This document shows, piece by piece, positions 47,667 through 56,825 of a stretch of 64,000 bases of DNA (position 1 is its first letter; every line of letters begins with the position of its first letter). Under the pieces are notes generated by a model. It ran no database searches, had not been told where the DNA came from, and was given only the letters and a program-made list of their open reading frames with translations. The position numbers were made by a program, and so were the translations under genes. The stretch is from Flavobacteriales bacterium (GTDB lineage Bacteria; Bacteroidota; Bacteroidia; Flavobacteriales_D; Parvicellaceae). The stretch covers positions 1-64,000 of the forward strand of contig JAGYKU010000008.1 of assembly GCA_018401455.1 (NCBI GenBank), written 5' to 3'.

Positions 47667-48716
47667 ATGCATATTCAAAATAAAATAAAAGGTCTTACTC
47701 AATTGGGAATTGTGATGAAAGCAATTGGTGCTCAACAACCTTGGGGAGGATTTGATTGGGGAATTACCAAAGAAGAATTTGAAGAATTAGAATTTTGGGT
47801 GCAAAAAGCAAAAATTTACAACGGTTGGTTTGAAGAAAAAGAAATCAGAAGAGCATTTGGGGCTTGGGGTTCAGTTTTGACGGAAGAGAAAATTAATAAT
47901 TGGCTTAGCAATTATAATATTCCAGAACAAGAAAGCAACAAAACTACCGCTATTATTATGGCGGGTAATATTCCTTTGGTTGGTTTTCACGATTTGCTTT
48001 GCGTTTATCTTTCTGGACAACAAGCTCTGATTAAATTATCTACAGATGATGATAAATTGATTCCAGCGTTGCTCAAAGTTTGGACTTGTTTTGACGTTAA
48101 TATTCCCAATCGAATTAAAATTACCCAAGGCAAACTAGAAAATTTCGATGCTGTTTTAGCCACAGGAAGCAACAATTCTGCAAGGTATTTTGAATCTTAC
48201 TTTGGTAAATATCCACATATCATTCGCAAAAACAGAACTTCAGTTGCACTTTTGAATGGTACAGAAACAGATGAAGAACTGAAAGCATTGGCAGATGATA
48301 TTTTTGCGTATTATGGATTGGGATGCAGGAATGTAACCAAGTTGTATTTACCTCAAGGGTTTGATTTGGATAGAATTTTCAAAGGTTTATTTCATTATCA
48401 GAATGTTACGGACAACAAAAAATACGGCAACAATTACGATTATCACAAAGCCATTTTTCTTTTAGAAAGATACGATTTGCTCGAAAATGGATTTATACTT
48501 TTAAAACAAGATGAAAGTTTATTGTCGCCTATAGGAACTTTGTATTACGAATATTACAACGATAAATCCGAAATCGAAGCAAAATTAAAGCAAAAGACAG
48601 AACAAATTCAATGCATTGTAGCACAAGATAAAATTCCTTTTGGACAAGCACAAATTCCTCAGTTGAATGAATATGCTGATGGTATTGATACTATGGGGTT
48701 TTTGTTGGGGGGATGA
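47667..48716 (+). CDS. acyl-CoA reductase (LuxC family)
   Basis: 349 residues from the ATG at 47667 (MHIQNKIKGLTQLGIVMK); an upstream open extension to 47478 overlaps the ferredoxin gene and is not used. LuxC-type aldehyde dehydrogenase-like fold: AIIMAGNIPLVGFHDLLCVY, KLSTDDDKLIPALLK, AVLATGSNNSARYFESYF, and catalytic Cys in AYYGLGCRNVTKLYLP. The family reduces acyl-CoA or acyl groups to aldehydes. In Bacteroidota it is often beside a ferredoxin. Physiological acyl substrate unknown. Confidence 0.88.
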   Translation: MHIQNKIKGLTQLGIVMKAIGAQQPWGGFDWGITKEEFEELEFWVQKAKIYNGWFEEKEIRRAFGAWGSVLTEEKINNWLSNYNIPEQESNKTTAIIMAGNIPLVGFHDLLCVYLSGQQALIKLSTDDDKLIPALLKVWTCFDVNIPNRIKITQGKLENFDAVLATGSNNSARYFESYFGKYPHIIRKNRTSVALLNGTETDEELKALADDIFAYYGLGCRNVTKLYLPQGFDLDRIFKGLFHYQNVTDNKKYGNNYDYHKAIFLLERYDLLENGFILLKQDESLLSPIGTLYYEYYNDKSEIEAKLKQKTEQIQCIVAQDKIPFGQAQIPQLNEYADGIDTMGFLLGG

Positions 48717-49583
48717 TGGGTTTGGGGTTTGTTGTTTGAGGTTCGGTGTTTGAAAGTAAATACTTCTTTGTCATAATCGAGTTACCATCTATTTATCAAC
48801 TTGAGGTAATAATACCTGTTTTCATGTTTTAGAATACAAACCATTTCTTGATTCTCTTTCTGTGTTTCATAGATATCATAGATTTCATAAACATAACCTT
48901 ATGTGTCTTTCTTATGTGCGCTATGTCCTATTTGGTTCTCTTTATACATAAGGTTAATCAATTTATTGATAGATGTTAAGGTAAAAGGTATTAGGTAAAT
49001 AAGGAATATCAATATGTTTGCTTTTTAATTTAATTTTTAATTTTATATTTTTAAAATACAACCCATCTCCGGGTTAGTCAACAGCACATTCAGATTTTGG
49101 ACATCATTAATCAAGATGCTTAGTTGTTAGCGTGCGTTTTATTTTAATTAAATCTATAAATGTCAAATTAAAAATGTTAAACTAACAATTAATGTTCCGA
49201 TAAGACCTTCAATATTAAACTCTGTTAACCAGTCTAAAATATTGCAGGGAGATAAATCATAAATAGAGTCTATTGGTCTAGTAACAGAGTGATTTTTTTT
49301 ATGTGATTTGTTTTATGAAAGCCTTTTAACAAAGTAAAAGACAAATAACCGAAAACACCAAGAATTAGACTTACAATTTGAAACTCTAAAAAGTAAAGTT
49401 TGACATAATCATTGTGAAACCTACAAAAGTGATTAAACATAACAGTAATGAGGAGTATGCAAATGTATTTATTCATTTTTTTGATGATTCACTTAAAACT
49501 TCTTAAACAACACCAAATATCTATCCCAACTATAAGTTTTTATTTCTTTGCTAAATTAAAGAAAATAATTAAAAAATGATTTT
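48717..49583. other. 867-bp region without confident gene
   Basis: Starts with heptad-like text (GGGTTTG GGGTTTG TTGTTTG..., to about 48757). Then AT-rich sequence follows with no recognised gene. A 68-residue reverse frame (49270-49476) has two hydrophobic segments (CILLITVMFNHF; IVSLILGVFGYLSFTLL) but no other support. Much of 48900-49270 looks like degraded non-coding sequence. Confidence 0.45.
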
Positions 49584-50507
49584 TCAAACCCTATTTTCTT
49601 CAATCACCTGAGCAGAGTTTTGAAGTTGAGTTAATTCTTCGGCTGTCATCTTAATCATAGGAATGGGATGCGCTCCTTCATGATCGAGCAAAACGGGAAT
49701 ACTGATAAAAATATCACCGCAATTCAAAAGTTGTTTGTATTCTGGAGAAATCAAAGTGCTTACTGGTACGATAAGATTCTGTGGAGTTATCAATTCTCTC
49801 ATTACGCTTACAGCAACATCTGCAACACCATAAATGGTAGCAGTTTGTGTGGCTTTGATGGTTTTGGCAGCGTCTAATGTTTTTTGAAATAATAAATCTT
49901 GTTCGGAAATAGTCAACCCTTCTGTGATAGGAATAGCTCCAATATAGGAGTGTGATTTCATCCAAACAACTGATTGGCCGTGCTCGCCAATCAACATGGT
50001 TCTTATAGGTTTTTGAGTGTTGGTGTGTTCTTTAATATAGAAATTCATTCTTTCTGTATCCAACCAAGACCCCGTTCCAATTACTTTGTATGAAGCCACT
50101 CCACTGTATTTCCAAGTATAATAACTGATAATATCAACAGGGTTGGTGACCACTATGATTTTGGGGTCTTTGGTAGGTTTGAAATTCTCAAAAATTTGTT
50201 GGGTCAATTCTTTATTTTCCATCACAATGCTCAATCTAGATGCACCTGGTGCCACACCTTTTCCTGCGCAGTGAAAAACAAAATCGGAGGCATTGAATGT
50301 ATCTGCACAATTTCTTTTAAGTTCATGTTGAGGTTGAAGCATTGCCGCATGATTCAAATCCAACCAAGAACCTTCCGTATGCTCAGAAGGGTCCATAATG
50401 TTGATAATGTATGGATTTGGATGTTGAATCAAATGGTGAACAACGGCTCTTCCTACGTTGCCAAAACCAATTACAGTAATGGTGATTTGATTTTCTTTTG
50501 AGTTCAT
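49584..50507 (-). CDS. lactate/malate dehydrogenase family protein
   Basis: NAD-dependent 2-hydroxyacid dehydrogenase of the LDH/MDH family, 307 residues from ATG 50507 (an upstream frame adds nine unlikely residues). Visible: ITVIGFGNVGRAVVHHLI (nucleotide fold), SDFVFHCAGKGVAPGASRL, VVTNPVDIISYYTWKYS, the Arg/His pair with IGEHGQSVVWMKSHSYIG (catalytic His). Loop residues are unusual enough that lactate versus malate cannot be decided. Monocistronic; thioredoxin lies downstream behind a terminator-like hairpin. Confidence 0.82.
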   Translation of the reverse strand: MNSKENQITITVIGFGNVGRAVVHHLIQHPNPYIINIMDPSEHTEGSWLDLNHAAMLQPQHELKRNCADTFNASDFVFHCAGKGVAPGASRLSIVMENKELTQQIFENFKPTKDPKIIVVTNPVDIISYYTWKYSGVASYKVIGTGSWLDTERMNFYIKEHTNTQKPIRTMLIGEHGQSVVWMKSHSYIGAIPITEGLTISEQDLLFQKTLDAAKTIKATQTATIYGVADVAVSVMRELITPQNLIVPVSTLISPEYKQLLNCGDIFISIPVLLDHEGAHPIPMIKMTAEELTQLQNSAQVIEENRV

Positions 50508-50540
50508 AAAAATTGAGGGGGTTTTATTTGACAAAAATAA

Positions 50541-50574
50541 AAAATCCCAACTAATTGCTCAATTGGGATTTTAT
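50541..50574 (-). terminator. thioredoxin gene terminator
   Basis: AAAATCCCAA ... TTGGGATTTT perfect 10-bp stem, 19 bp past the trxA stop. Confidence 0.85.
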
Positions 50575-50592
50575 AATTCTTCATAAAAAAGA

Positions 50593-50907
50593 TTAAATAT
50601 GTGCAGAAAGTTTTTCTTGAAGCACGTCTTTTCCAACTGCACCAACCATTTTCTCTACTACTTCTCCGTTTTTAAGAACTACGATGGTAGGAATGTTTCT
50701 AACACCAAATTTTGCTGCTAAAGCACCGTGATCATCCACGTTTACTTTTCCTACTAATGCTTTTCCTTCCATTTCTGTATGTAATGCGTCAATGTGAGGT
50801 CCAACCATTTTACAAGGTCCACACCATGGAGCCCAAAAGTCAACTAGAACTGGTTTGTCAGTATTTGTCAACTCAGCGAAATTCGCCTCTGTAAATTCTA
50901 AAGCCAT
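50593..50907 (-). CDS. trxA: thioredoxin
   Basis: 104-residue dithiol-disulfide oxidoreductase. Active site FWAPWCGPCKMVGPH; NIPTIVVLKNGEVVEKMVGA with the cis-proline. No signal peptide, so cytosolic. Length and motifs are those of TrxA. Confidence 0.95.
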   Translation of the reverse strand: MALEFTEANFAELTNTDKPVLVDFWAPWCGPCKMVGPHIDALHTEMEGKALVGKVNVDDHGALAAKFGVRNIPTIVVLKNGEVVEKMVGAVGKDVLQEKLSAHI

Positions 50908-50953
50908 TTTTCTATTTTTTTAATTGTTATTAATTCTGATAATTTATTGGTCT

Positions 50954-50961
50954 CAAAGATA
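50954..50961 (-). promoter_or_regulatory. trxA promoter -7 box
   Basis: Reverse-strand TATCTTTG, perfect TAnnTTTG, 46 bases before the trxA ATG. Confidence 0.6.
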
Positions 50962-51062
50962 TAAATATCCTTACAAACTTGACAAGGTTTGTTCAAAAGT
51001 AATACCAATAAAATTTTTATGACATTATGACATTGGTCATATCTTAGGGTCATTAATACACT

Positions 51063-51070
51063 TACCTTTG
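51063..51070 (+). promoter_or_regulatory. cupin gene promoter -7 box
   Basis: TACCTTTG, perfect TAnnTTTG, eight bases before the cupin ATG. Confidence 0.6.
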
Positions 51071-51078
51071 AAACAAAA

Positions 51079-51367
51079 ATGAATATTTCTGAATTACATT
51101 CACAAGAAAAATCAGTTTCTACAATGATTCCTTTTGTAGGGCAAGAGCATAAAATCATATCGCTTCAAATTTTAAAAGGAAATCAATTAAAAGAACACAT
51201 TACCAAAACGCCTTCATTTTTGATTGCATCAATGTGGTTCTGCAATTTATGAAGATGAAAATAATACAAAAATTGAATTAACTTCTGGTGTTTTTGTGAA
51301 TATTGAACCAAATGTAGTTCACAAAGTTATAGCCTCAGAAGATGCACAATTACTTTTGTTTAAATAA
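51079..51367 (+). CDS. small cupin-like protein, frameshifted by one base
   Basis: The first frame reads MNISELHSQEKSVSTMIPFV ... GNQLKEHITKTPSFLIAS and then hits a stop. Deleting one A near 51231 continues as CGSAIYEDENNTKIELTSGV, FVNIEPNVVHKVIASEDAQL and LLFK. The joined 95-residue protein looks like a minimal cupin: LKEHITKTP resembles the first metal motif, and NIEPNVVHKVIA the second. The family is widespread with diverse small-molecule functions; the ligand is unknown. Divergent from trxA. Absent from simple ORF calls because of the break. Confidence 0.65.
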
Positions 51368-51460
51368 TTTTTTTATCTTCAATAATTGATAGTTTAAGTC
51401 ATTAAATGTTCTTTAAGACTAATTTTTAACATTGACATCTCATAGTTAAAAATCAATGAA

Positions 51461-51468
51461 TATCTTTG
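51461..51468 (+). promoter_or_regulatory. promoter -7 box of the DUF5916 gene
   Basis: TATCTTTG, perfect TAnnTTTG. It overlaps the first TTG of the open frame (51466), which shows the real start must be further on. Confidence 0.6.
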
Positions 51469-51483
51469 CCGAAATTCAATTGC

Positions 51484-53949
51484 TTGAAAAGTAAGAACAT
51501 AAATAAATTATCAACCTATTTGTTGCTGCTATTGAGCATCACGACCTCTTGGAATGTGATGGCTCAGAAAATTATCAATACCCAAAAAACGCAAGAGACT
51601 ATTACTATAGATGGGATTTTGGATGAGGAATGTTGGAAGCATGCAGAAATCGCAAAAGGATTTACGCAAGTAAGACCGATTGCAGGTGATTCAGCATCGC
51701 AATCTACCGAAGTTAAAGTAGTGTATGATGATCAAGCTATTTATTTTGCGGCCATTTGTTATGATGATGTGAATACCATGTCCAAAATTCTAAGTCAGAG
51801 AGATAGATATAATGCCAATACGGATTACTTTTCTATTATGTTGGATACCTACAATGATCAACTCAATGGTTTTGTATTTTCTGTATCTACCATGGGCGTG
51901 CAATATGACGCTAAGATTTACTCAAGTACTTATTCATCTCGATTAGACATGATTTGGTACAGTGAAGTTCAACATACAGAATTTGGTTGGGTGGCAGAAA
52001 TAAAAATTCCTTATAGCGCCATACGTTTTGCCAAAGGAGATGTCCAAGATTGGGGAATTAATTTTACAAGGTATATCAGTGTGAACAGAGAAGAAGCATC
52101 CTGGAATGAAATCAAACCTGATTTGGAAAATATTGTTACTCAGTCTGGTAAATTGAAAGGTTTAAAAGATATAGAACCACCACTTCGTTTGTTTCTTTTG
52201 CCTTATATTTCGGGATATGCGCAACATTTTCCTGTAAATTTAGAAGATCAAAATAACTGGGGCTATAACATAAATGGAGGCATGGATATTAAATACGGTA
52301 TCAATGAAGCATTCACATTAGACATGACATTAATTCCTGATTTTGGTCAAGTGGTGACGGATAATGTTGTTTTGAATCTTTCTCCTTTTGAAGTTCGCTT
52401 TGATGAAAATCGACAGTTTTTTTCCGAAGGAGTCGAATTGTTTGAAAAAGCAGGATTGTTTTATTCACGTAGGGTAGGAATGTCTCCCATGGGAAGAGAT
52501 AATGTAAGGGGGCAGCTTCAAGAAAATGAACAAATTATCGACAATCCTAATAGTTCTAGATTGTATAATGCCTCTAAAATTTCAGGAAGAACCAAATCAG
52601 GGTTGGGGATTGGAATTTTTAATGGAGTGAGTGCGGCTCAATTTGCTACAGTTGCTGACACAACAAACAATGCCACTAGAAAAATTGAAACTTCACCGCT
52701 TACCAATTACAATGTTTTGGTTTTAGATCAGAATTTAAAAAACAACAGTTCAATTACTTTTACCAATACCAATGTTCTAAGAGATGGACACCATTATGAT
52801 GCAAATGTTTCAGGATTAAATAGTAATTTTAATACCAAAGACAACAAGTACTTTTTGTCATTAAATGGAGCATTAAGTCAGATTTTTAGAAGTAAAATAG
52901 AACTAGGACACAATTTATCATTTGGATTGGGAAAACAAAAAGGGAATTTCATATATAATGCCAATTATTCAGAACTTTCTGACACTTTCGATCCAAATGA
53001 TTTAGGATTTTTATTCAATAATAATCAAAGAACATTAAGCACGACATTAGGATATAATGTTTACAAACCTGTTTGGGTTTTAAATAGAATTTGGACAGAT
53101 TTCACAGCTTCTTACACAAAGCTCTATAATCCGGATGTCTTTAATAATTTTGAAGTAAATGGAGGAATAGGAATTACGAATAAAAAATTCCATTCAGCCA
53201 ATTTAAGATTTAATGCAGGAAGCGTTAGTTATGATTATTTTGAACCTAGAACGCCAGGATATTTTTTCATTGCACCAAGATGGTTCAATTTAAATGGTTG
53301 GATTTCATCAAACTATCAAAAGAAATTTGCATTGGATGTAAGTTTAGGCGCAAGTAAAATCAATAATGACGATTGGAGAGAATTTTCATTGGGAGTTAGC
53401 CCAAGATTAAGAGTTTCTGACAAAATGTTTTTAGTTTATCGTTTTGATCTTGACATGAAAATAAAAGAACAAGGCTATGCTCTTCCCTTTTTTGGAATAC
53501 CTAATGTACAAAATGCTATTATTTTTGGAAAAAGAGATGTCAACACCACAACCAATGTTATCGAAATGACTTACACCATGAATAATAAAATGGGAATTAC
53601 CTTTAGATTACGTCATTATTGGTCCACAGTAGCCTATTTTAATTTTTACGAATTACAAACAGACGGTTATCTTACTGAATCGGAAGAAACAGGTTTGAAT
53701 CCTGATAATTCATCGATTTACAATACTAGTTATAATGCTTTTTCTATAGATATGGTGTATAGATGGGTTTTTGCACCCGCAAGTGAGCTGAATATTGTAT
53801 GGAAAAACAACATTTTTACAAGTTCGAATTTCGAAGAAATCGCTTACTTACAAAATTTAAGACAAACACTAGAAACCAGTCAATTGAATAGTCTTTCCTT
53901 TAGGTTGGTTTATTTCCTGGATTATCAAATGCTTAAAAAGAAGAAGTAA
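51484..53949 (+). CDS. DUF5916 domain protein with CBM9-like N-terminal domain
   Basis: About 820-residue exported protein. Signal peptide (LSTYLLLLLSITTSWNVMA), then a carbohydrate-binding-module family 9-like domain (about 35-200: TITIDGILDEECWKHAEIAK, VVYDDQAIYFAAICYDD, GWVAEIKIPYSAIRF), then DUF5916 (about 240 to end), rich in aromatic beta-strands (PDFGQVVTDNVVLNLSPFEV, FDENRQFFSEG), likely an outer-membrane barrel. No ATG is near; TTG at 51484 (KSKNINKLSTYL) is the best start after the promoter box. Function unknown; linked in the family to outer-membrane proteins. Confidence 0.85.
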   Translation: MKSKNINKLSTYLLLLLSITTSWNVMAQKIINTQKTQETITIDGILDEECWKHAEIAKGFTQVRPIAGDSASQSTEVKVVYDDQAIYFAAICYDDVNTMSKILSQRDRYNANTDYFSIMLDTYNDQLNGFVFSVSTMGVQYDAKIYSSTYSSRLDMIWYSEVQHTEFGWVAEIKIPYSAIRFAKGDVQDWGINFTRYISVNREEASWNEIKPDLENIVTQSGKLKGLKDIEPPLRLFLLPYISGYAQHFPVNLEDQNNWGYNINGGMDIKYGINEAFTLDMTLIPDFGQVVTDNVVLNLSPFEVRFDENRQFFSEGVELFEKAGLFYSRRVGMSPMGRDNVRGQLQENEQIIDNPNSSRLYNASKISGRTKSGLGIGIFNGVSAAQFATVADTTNNATRKIETSPLTNYNVLVLDQNLKNNSSITFTNTNVLRDGHHYDANVSGLNSNFNTKDNKYFLSLNGALSQIFRSKIELGHNLSFGLGKQKGNFIYNANYSELSDTFDPNDLGFLFNNNQRTLSTTLGYNVYKPVWVLNRIWTDFTASYTKLYNPDVFNNFEVNGGIGITNKKFHSANLRFNAGSVSYDYFEPRTPGYFFIAPRWFNLNGWISSNYQKKFALDVSLGASKINNDDWREFSLGVSPRLRVSDKMFLVYRFDLDMKIKEQGYALPFFGIPNVQNAIIFGKRDVNTTTNVIEMTYTMNNKMGITFRLRHYWSTVAYFNFYELQTDGYLTESEETGLNPDNSSIYNTSYNAFSIDMVYRWVFAPASELNIVWKNNIFTSSNFEEIAYLQNLRQTLETSQLNSLSFRLVYFLDYQMLKKKK

Positions 53950-54306
53950 CTAACTTTGAGTTTGGGGTTTTTGGTTTCAAACCGCTTCAAGGTTAAATGT
54001 TAAAGACTGAAAAACAAGATGATGATTGCATTCTGTTTTTTTTCTATCGAGTAACCTCTTTTTTTTAACAGCATAAGTTAAAGTGACAACTAAAATAATT
54101 CTTTCTTAGGTTTTGGAGTTGCCAAAAACTAAAATTGAGGATAGTAAATGAAAAAATCTATTTCACAAAGAGCCATAAAGATTTTGAAATTTCAAAAAGT
54201 TTGACTTTTACAATAATTTAAACCTTACTTGCTTTGTGAATTTATATATTATGTTTAACGATTTTTTATTCACGTTAATTATCAAATTACCATATTATCT
54301 AATTAC
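53950..54306. other. intergenic region, no recognised gene
   Basis: AT-rich sequence with heptad-like text at its start (GAGTTTGGGGTTTTTGG). An open frame from 54236 runs into the 15-mer array only because the repeat unit lacks stops. Confidence 0.5.
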
Positions 54307-54456
54307 ATCGTATATCGTTAAATCGTATGTCGTAACATCGTATGTCGTCCAATCGTATGTCGTAACATCGTATGTCGTAACATCGTATGTCGTCCAATCG
54401 TATGTCGTAACATCGTATGTCGTAACATCGTATGTCGTTAAATCGTATGTCAAACA
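54307..54456. repeat. 15-bp minisatellite ATCGTATGTCGT+triplet, 10 units
   Basis: Ten tandem 15-bp units. The 12-bp core ATCGTATGTCGT is almost invariant and the last three bases are AAC, CCA or TAA, in the order TAA, AAC, CCA, AAC, AAC, CCA, AAC, AAC, TAA, then a divergent last unit. The CCA-AAC-AAC order repeats every 45 bp. Because 15 is a multiple of 3 and the unit lacks stops, both strands show false ORFs of pentapeptides. Confidence 0.92.
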
Positions 54457-54527
54457 ACCCATCCTCCATCTTTCATCAATCGAAGCAATAGCGAAGATTG
54501 AACACATCCTCCATCAACCATCAAAAG

Positions 54528-54632
54528 TCTAGCATCTAATGTCTAGCGTCTAATGTCTAACGTCTAATGTCTAGCATCTAGCATCTAGCGTCTAGCATCT
54601 AGCATCTAGCGTCTAACATCTAGCGTCTAGCA
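54528..54632. repeat. heptanucleotide array TCTA+triplet, 15 units
   Basis: Fifteen exact-length 7-bp units, TCTA followed by GCA, GCG, ATG, ACG or ACA. It overlaps the 3' end of the DUF423 gene: its reverse strand supplies that gene's last codons and stop. Confidence 0.9.
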
Positions 54633-55036
54633 ACTAAAACCTTCCCTAAAAAAACTACCCAGCCCAGAATCATTAATAAACCTCCAATGGGAGTTAAAGG
54701 AATCATTGCGTATTTCAATGCGTTGATGTTCCAAATGTTGTTTAGTACCAAAACATAAATGCTAAACGAAAATAAAAAAGTTCCAATTGTGATGATGCTC
54801 AAACTTAATTTGACTTTCTCTACTTTGAAAAATTGTGAAAATAGCACCAAAACCAATAATCCCAATCCTTGAAATAATTGATACAAAACGCCAGTTTTCC
54901 AACTTTCAATATTCTTATTCGAAATTTGTTCGATTCCTTCCAGTCCGTGAGCACCAATAGCACCTAGTGCAATGCCTAAAGACACGAATAGAAGCGCTAT
55001 GATGACAATCGGTTTGTATTTAATATCTAATTCCAT
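54620..55036 (-). CDS. DUF423 (YgdD-like) family membrane protein
   Basis: 138 residues, four membrane helices. The DUF423 hallmarks are visible: LGIALGAIGAHGLEG near residue 23, WKTGVLYQLFQGLGLLVLVL, and MIPLTPIGGLLMILGW. Function unknown. Its start overlaps the ruvX stop by 17 bp, so the two are translationally coupled. The last residues (VARR and the TAG) are encoded by a heptanucleotide array, so the array has grown into or up to this gene's end. Confidence 0.9.
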   Translation of the reverse strand: MELDIKYKPIVIIALLFVSLGIALGAIGAHGLEGIEQISNKNIESWKTGVLYQLFQGLGLLVLVLFSQFFKVEKVKLSLSIITIGTFLFSFSIYVLVLNNIWNINALKYAMIPLTPIGGLLMILGWVVFLGKVLVARR

Positions 55037-55448
55037 TTGATTTTTGTTGTAAATAATCTTGTAAAATAATCACAGCACTGATTTCATCAATAAGTGATTT
55101 GTTTTGTTTTTTCTTTTTACTCATGCCACTCTGAGAAATCGTTCTTGAAGCGATTGTTGAAGTAAATCTCTCGTCCAAAGTTTCAATTTTTTTGTCTTTA
55201 AATTTTCTCGAAAGATTCACAATTAATTTTTGAACTTCTTTTGAACTATCAGTATCAGTGTTTTTGAGACTTTTGGGTAATCCTACAACAATGGTTTCGA
55301 CTTGGTTTTTCAAAAAATAATTTTCCAAATATCCAATCAACTCACTCGAATGCACTGTGGTAAGCCCAGAAGCAATTATTTGTAAATCATCAGTAACAGC
55401 AAGCCCCATTCTTTTGGAACCATAATCTATAGCAATTATTTTTGGCAT
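55020..55448 (-). CDS. ruvX: putative Holliday junction resolvase / pre-16S rRNA nuclease (YqgF)
   Basis: 142 residues, RNase H-like YqgF family, known in E. coli to process pre-16S rRNA ends. MPKIIAIDYGSKRMGLAVTD holds the first acidic residue, ETIVVGLPKSLKNTDTDSS the second region, TLDERFTSTIASRTI and SLIDEISAVIILQDYL the last. The frame is open further upstream, but ATG 55448 is the homologous start. The promoter box TATCTTTG ends only four bases before it, suggesting a leaderless mRNA. Coupled to DUF423. Confidence 0.92.
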   Translation of the reverse strand: MPKIIAIDYGSKRMGLAVTDDLQIIASGLTTVHSSELIGYLENYFLKNQVETIVVGLPKSLKNTDTDSSKEVQKLIVNLSRKFKDKKIETLDERFTSTIASRTISQSGMSKKKKQNKSLIDEISAVIILQDYLQQKSNGIRY

Positions 55449-55452
55449 ATCG

Positions 55453-55460
55453 CAAAGATA
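55453..55460 (-). promoter_or_regulatory. ruvX promoter -7 box, leaderless arrangement
   Basis: Reverse-strand TATCTTTG, then CGAT, then ATG. If transcription starts four to six bases after the box, as the SRP RNA suggests, the mRNA begins at or inside the start codon. Confidence 0.6.
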
Positions 55461-55508
55461 GTTTACATTTGCCAAAGTAAATAAATTACAATTCAAAATA
55501 GTTCTTAA

Positions 55509-56813
55509 ATGAAATTTCTACTACTTTTTATAGCAATTATATTCACTAATGTTGGTGCTTTCAGCCAAAGTTTTTACGATATCGTTTCTTACAAAGGAGA
55601 TTATTACGTCATTTCGCCTAGTCCATCTTTGTACTTCAACGACAGTCAAAATGATTTCGTATTCAAAGGGGAATATGTATTTGAAGATGGTAAATTATTT
55701 TTAAGCGAAGTGCTTAAACCTAATAAAGATTACAAAAAAACAGAAGCTTGGGACACCATTATGAGTATGGAGCAACAATTTGTACCTGTTTCTGATACAT
55801 TCAAGTTGATAAGAGTTGATAATTATTATAAAACTCTTGCTATGATTAGTAACACAGGGATTCATCAAAGTATCTATTCTTTTTATCCTTTAAAAGAATT
55901 AATTGTAAACAAAGGTGAAATTACAAGTAGATTTCCAGAATATACTGCAAATACTGATATTGAAGAGGGGATTATTTCACTATCACATCCATTGGCATTT
56001 GAATCACATTCACTTAAAATATTTAATGATTCAGGACATGTGTTTTATCAAATTTATAATAATTATAGACGGGATTTTGTGCAAGAATATAGATTGATTC
56101 CAGATAGTTATAATATAGAATTTGAGTTTGAAGAACATACACAACTTTTAAATAATGTTAAAGTAAATGGAAATGAAGTAACTTATTTAAATAGTTATTT
56201 GGGGAATAACACTGTCTCTTATTCAAGTTGTGATGGAGAATGTAACACAATTGATTTATCTAAATTATACGGAGCTATTGGTTTAACGTATGGCAACAGT
56301 CAATTATTTCAAAATGAAAGTTTAGAAATAAATTCTTTTAAGTACGATATGAAATATGGAACTGAATTTTTAATTGATAACTGGTCGAGGACTTCTTTTG
56401 TTATTTTTTCAGGAGGAAATTATACTTTTCACAATATCAATAATAATCCGATTTATAATGGTCAACAAATTAAACATCAATATTACTCTCATTTAGGTGC
56501 TCAGTTTGGGTTGGCTTCGAAAATATATATATCAAATTACAAAAAATATAATCAAAAAAGAGCTTTCTTGGAGTTAGGAGGGTATTATAATTTACCATTA
56601 ATTTTTAGACAAATTTCAAGAGACAAATCATTCGATTTTAAACTTTCTGAAAGATGGATTCATAAATTCAATGATGTTAGAGTTTATTTAGCTTTAGGCT
56701 TAACAAATGCAGTTAGTATCACTGCTGAATACATGCTTTTTGATATCGTAAAAGAAGAAAGAACACAACTTCCAAAATTTAATTTTGGATTGAGGTTTCA
56801 TGTAACAAATTAA
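55509..56813 (+). CDS. hypothetical secreted protein
   Basis: 434 residues with signal peptide (LLLFIAIIFTNVGAFSQ). The first half is unremarkable; the second half (about 255-434) has alternating aromatic strands (YGAIGLTYGNSQLFQ, HYYSHLGAQFGLASKIYIS-like, LELGGYYNLPLIFR, PKFNFGLRFHVTN). These strands suggest an outer-membrane beta-barrel with C-terminal F-H-V-T-N end. Family not recognised. It is 12 bp upstream of dapD on the same strand. Confidence 0.7.
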   Translation: MKFLLLFIAIIFTNVGAFSQSFYDIVSYKGDYYVISPSPSLYFNDSQNDFVFKGEYVFEDGKLFLSEVLKPNKDYKKTEAWDTIMSMEQQFVPVSDTFKLIRVDNYYKTLAMISNTGIHQSIYSFYPLKELIVNKGEITSRFPEYTANTDIEEGIISLSHPLAFESHSLKIFNDSGHVFYQIYNNYRRDFVQEYRLIPDSYNIEFEFEEHTQLLNNVKVNGNEVTYLNSYLGNNTVSYSSCDGECNTIDLSKLYGAIGLTYGNSQLFQNESLEINSFKYDMKYGTEFLIDNWSRTSFVIFSGGNYTFHNINNNPIYNGQQIKHQYYSHLGAQFGLASKIYISNYKKYNQKRAFLELGGYYNLPLIFRQISRDKSFDFKLSERWIHKFNDVRVYLALGLTNAVSITAEYMLFDIVKEERTQLPKFNFGLRFHVTN

Positions 56814-56825
56814 AATCACATTACA

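Noticed and set aside
49270-49476. 68-residue membrane-like ORF
   Set aside because: Hydrophobic content alone in AT-rich DNA; no promoter box close by and no recognised family. Mentioned in the region entry only.
54236-54532. Open frame of SYVVT-type pentapeptide repeats (and the reverse TTYDV frame)
   Set aside because: It exists only because the 15-bp repeat unit contains no stop on either strand; no start context, domain or promoter.
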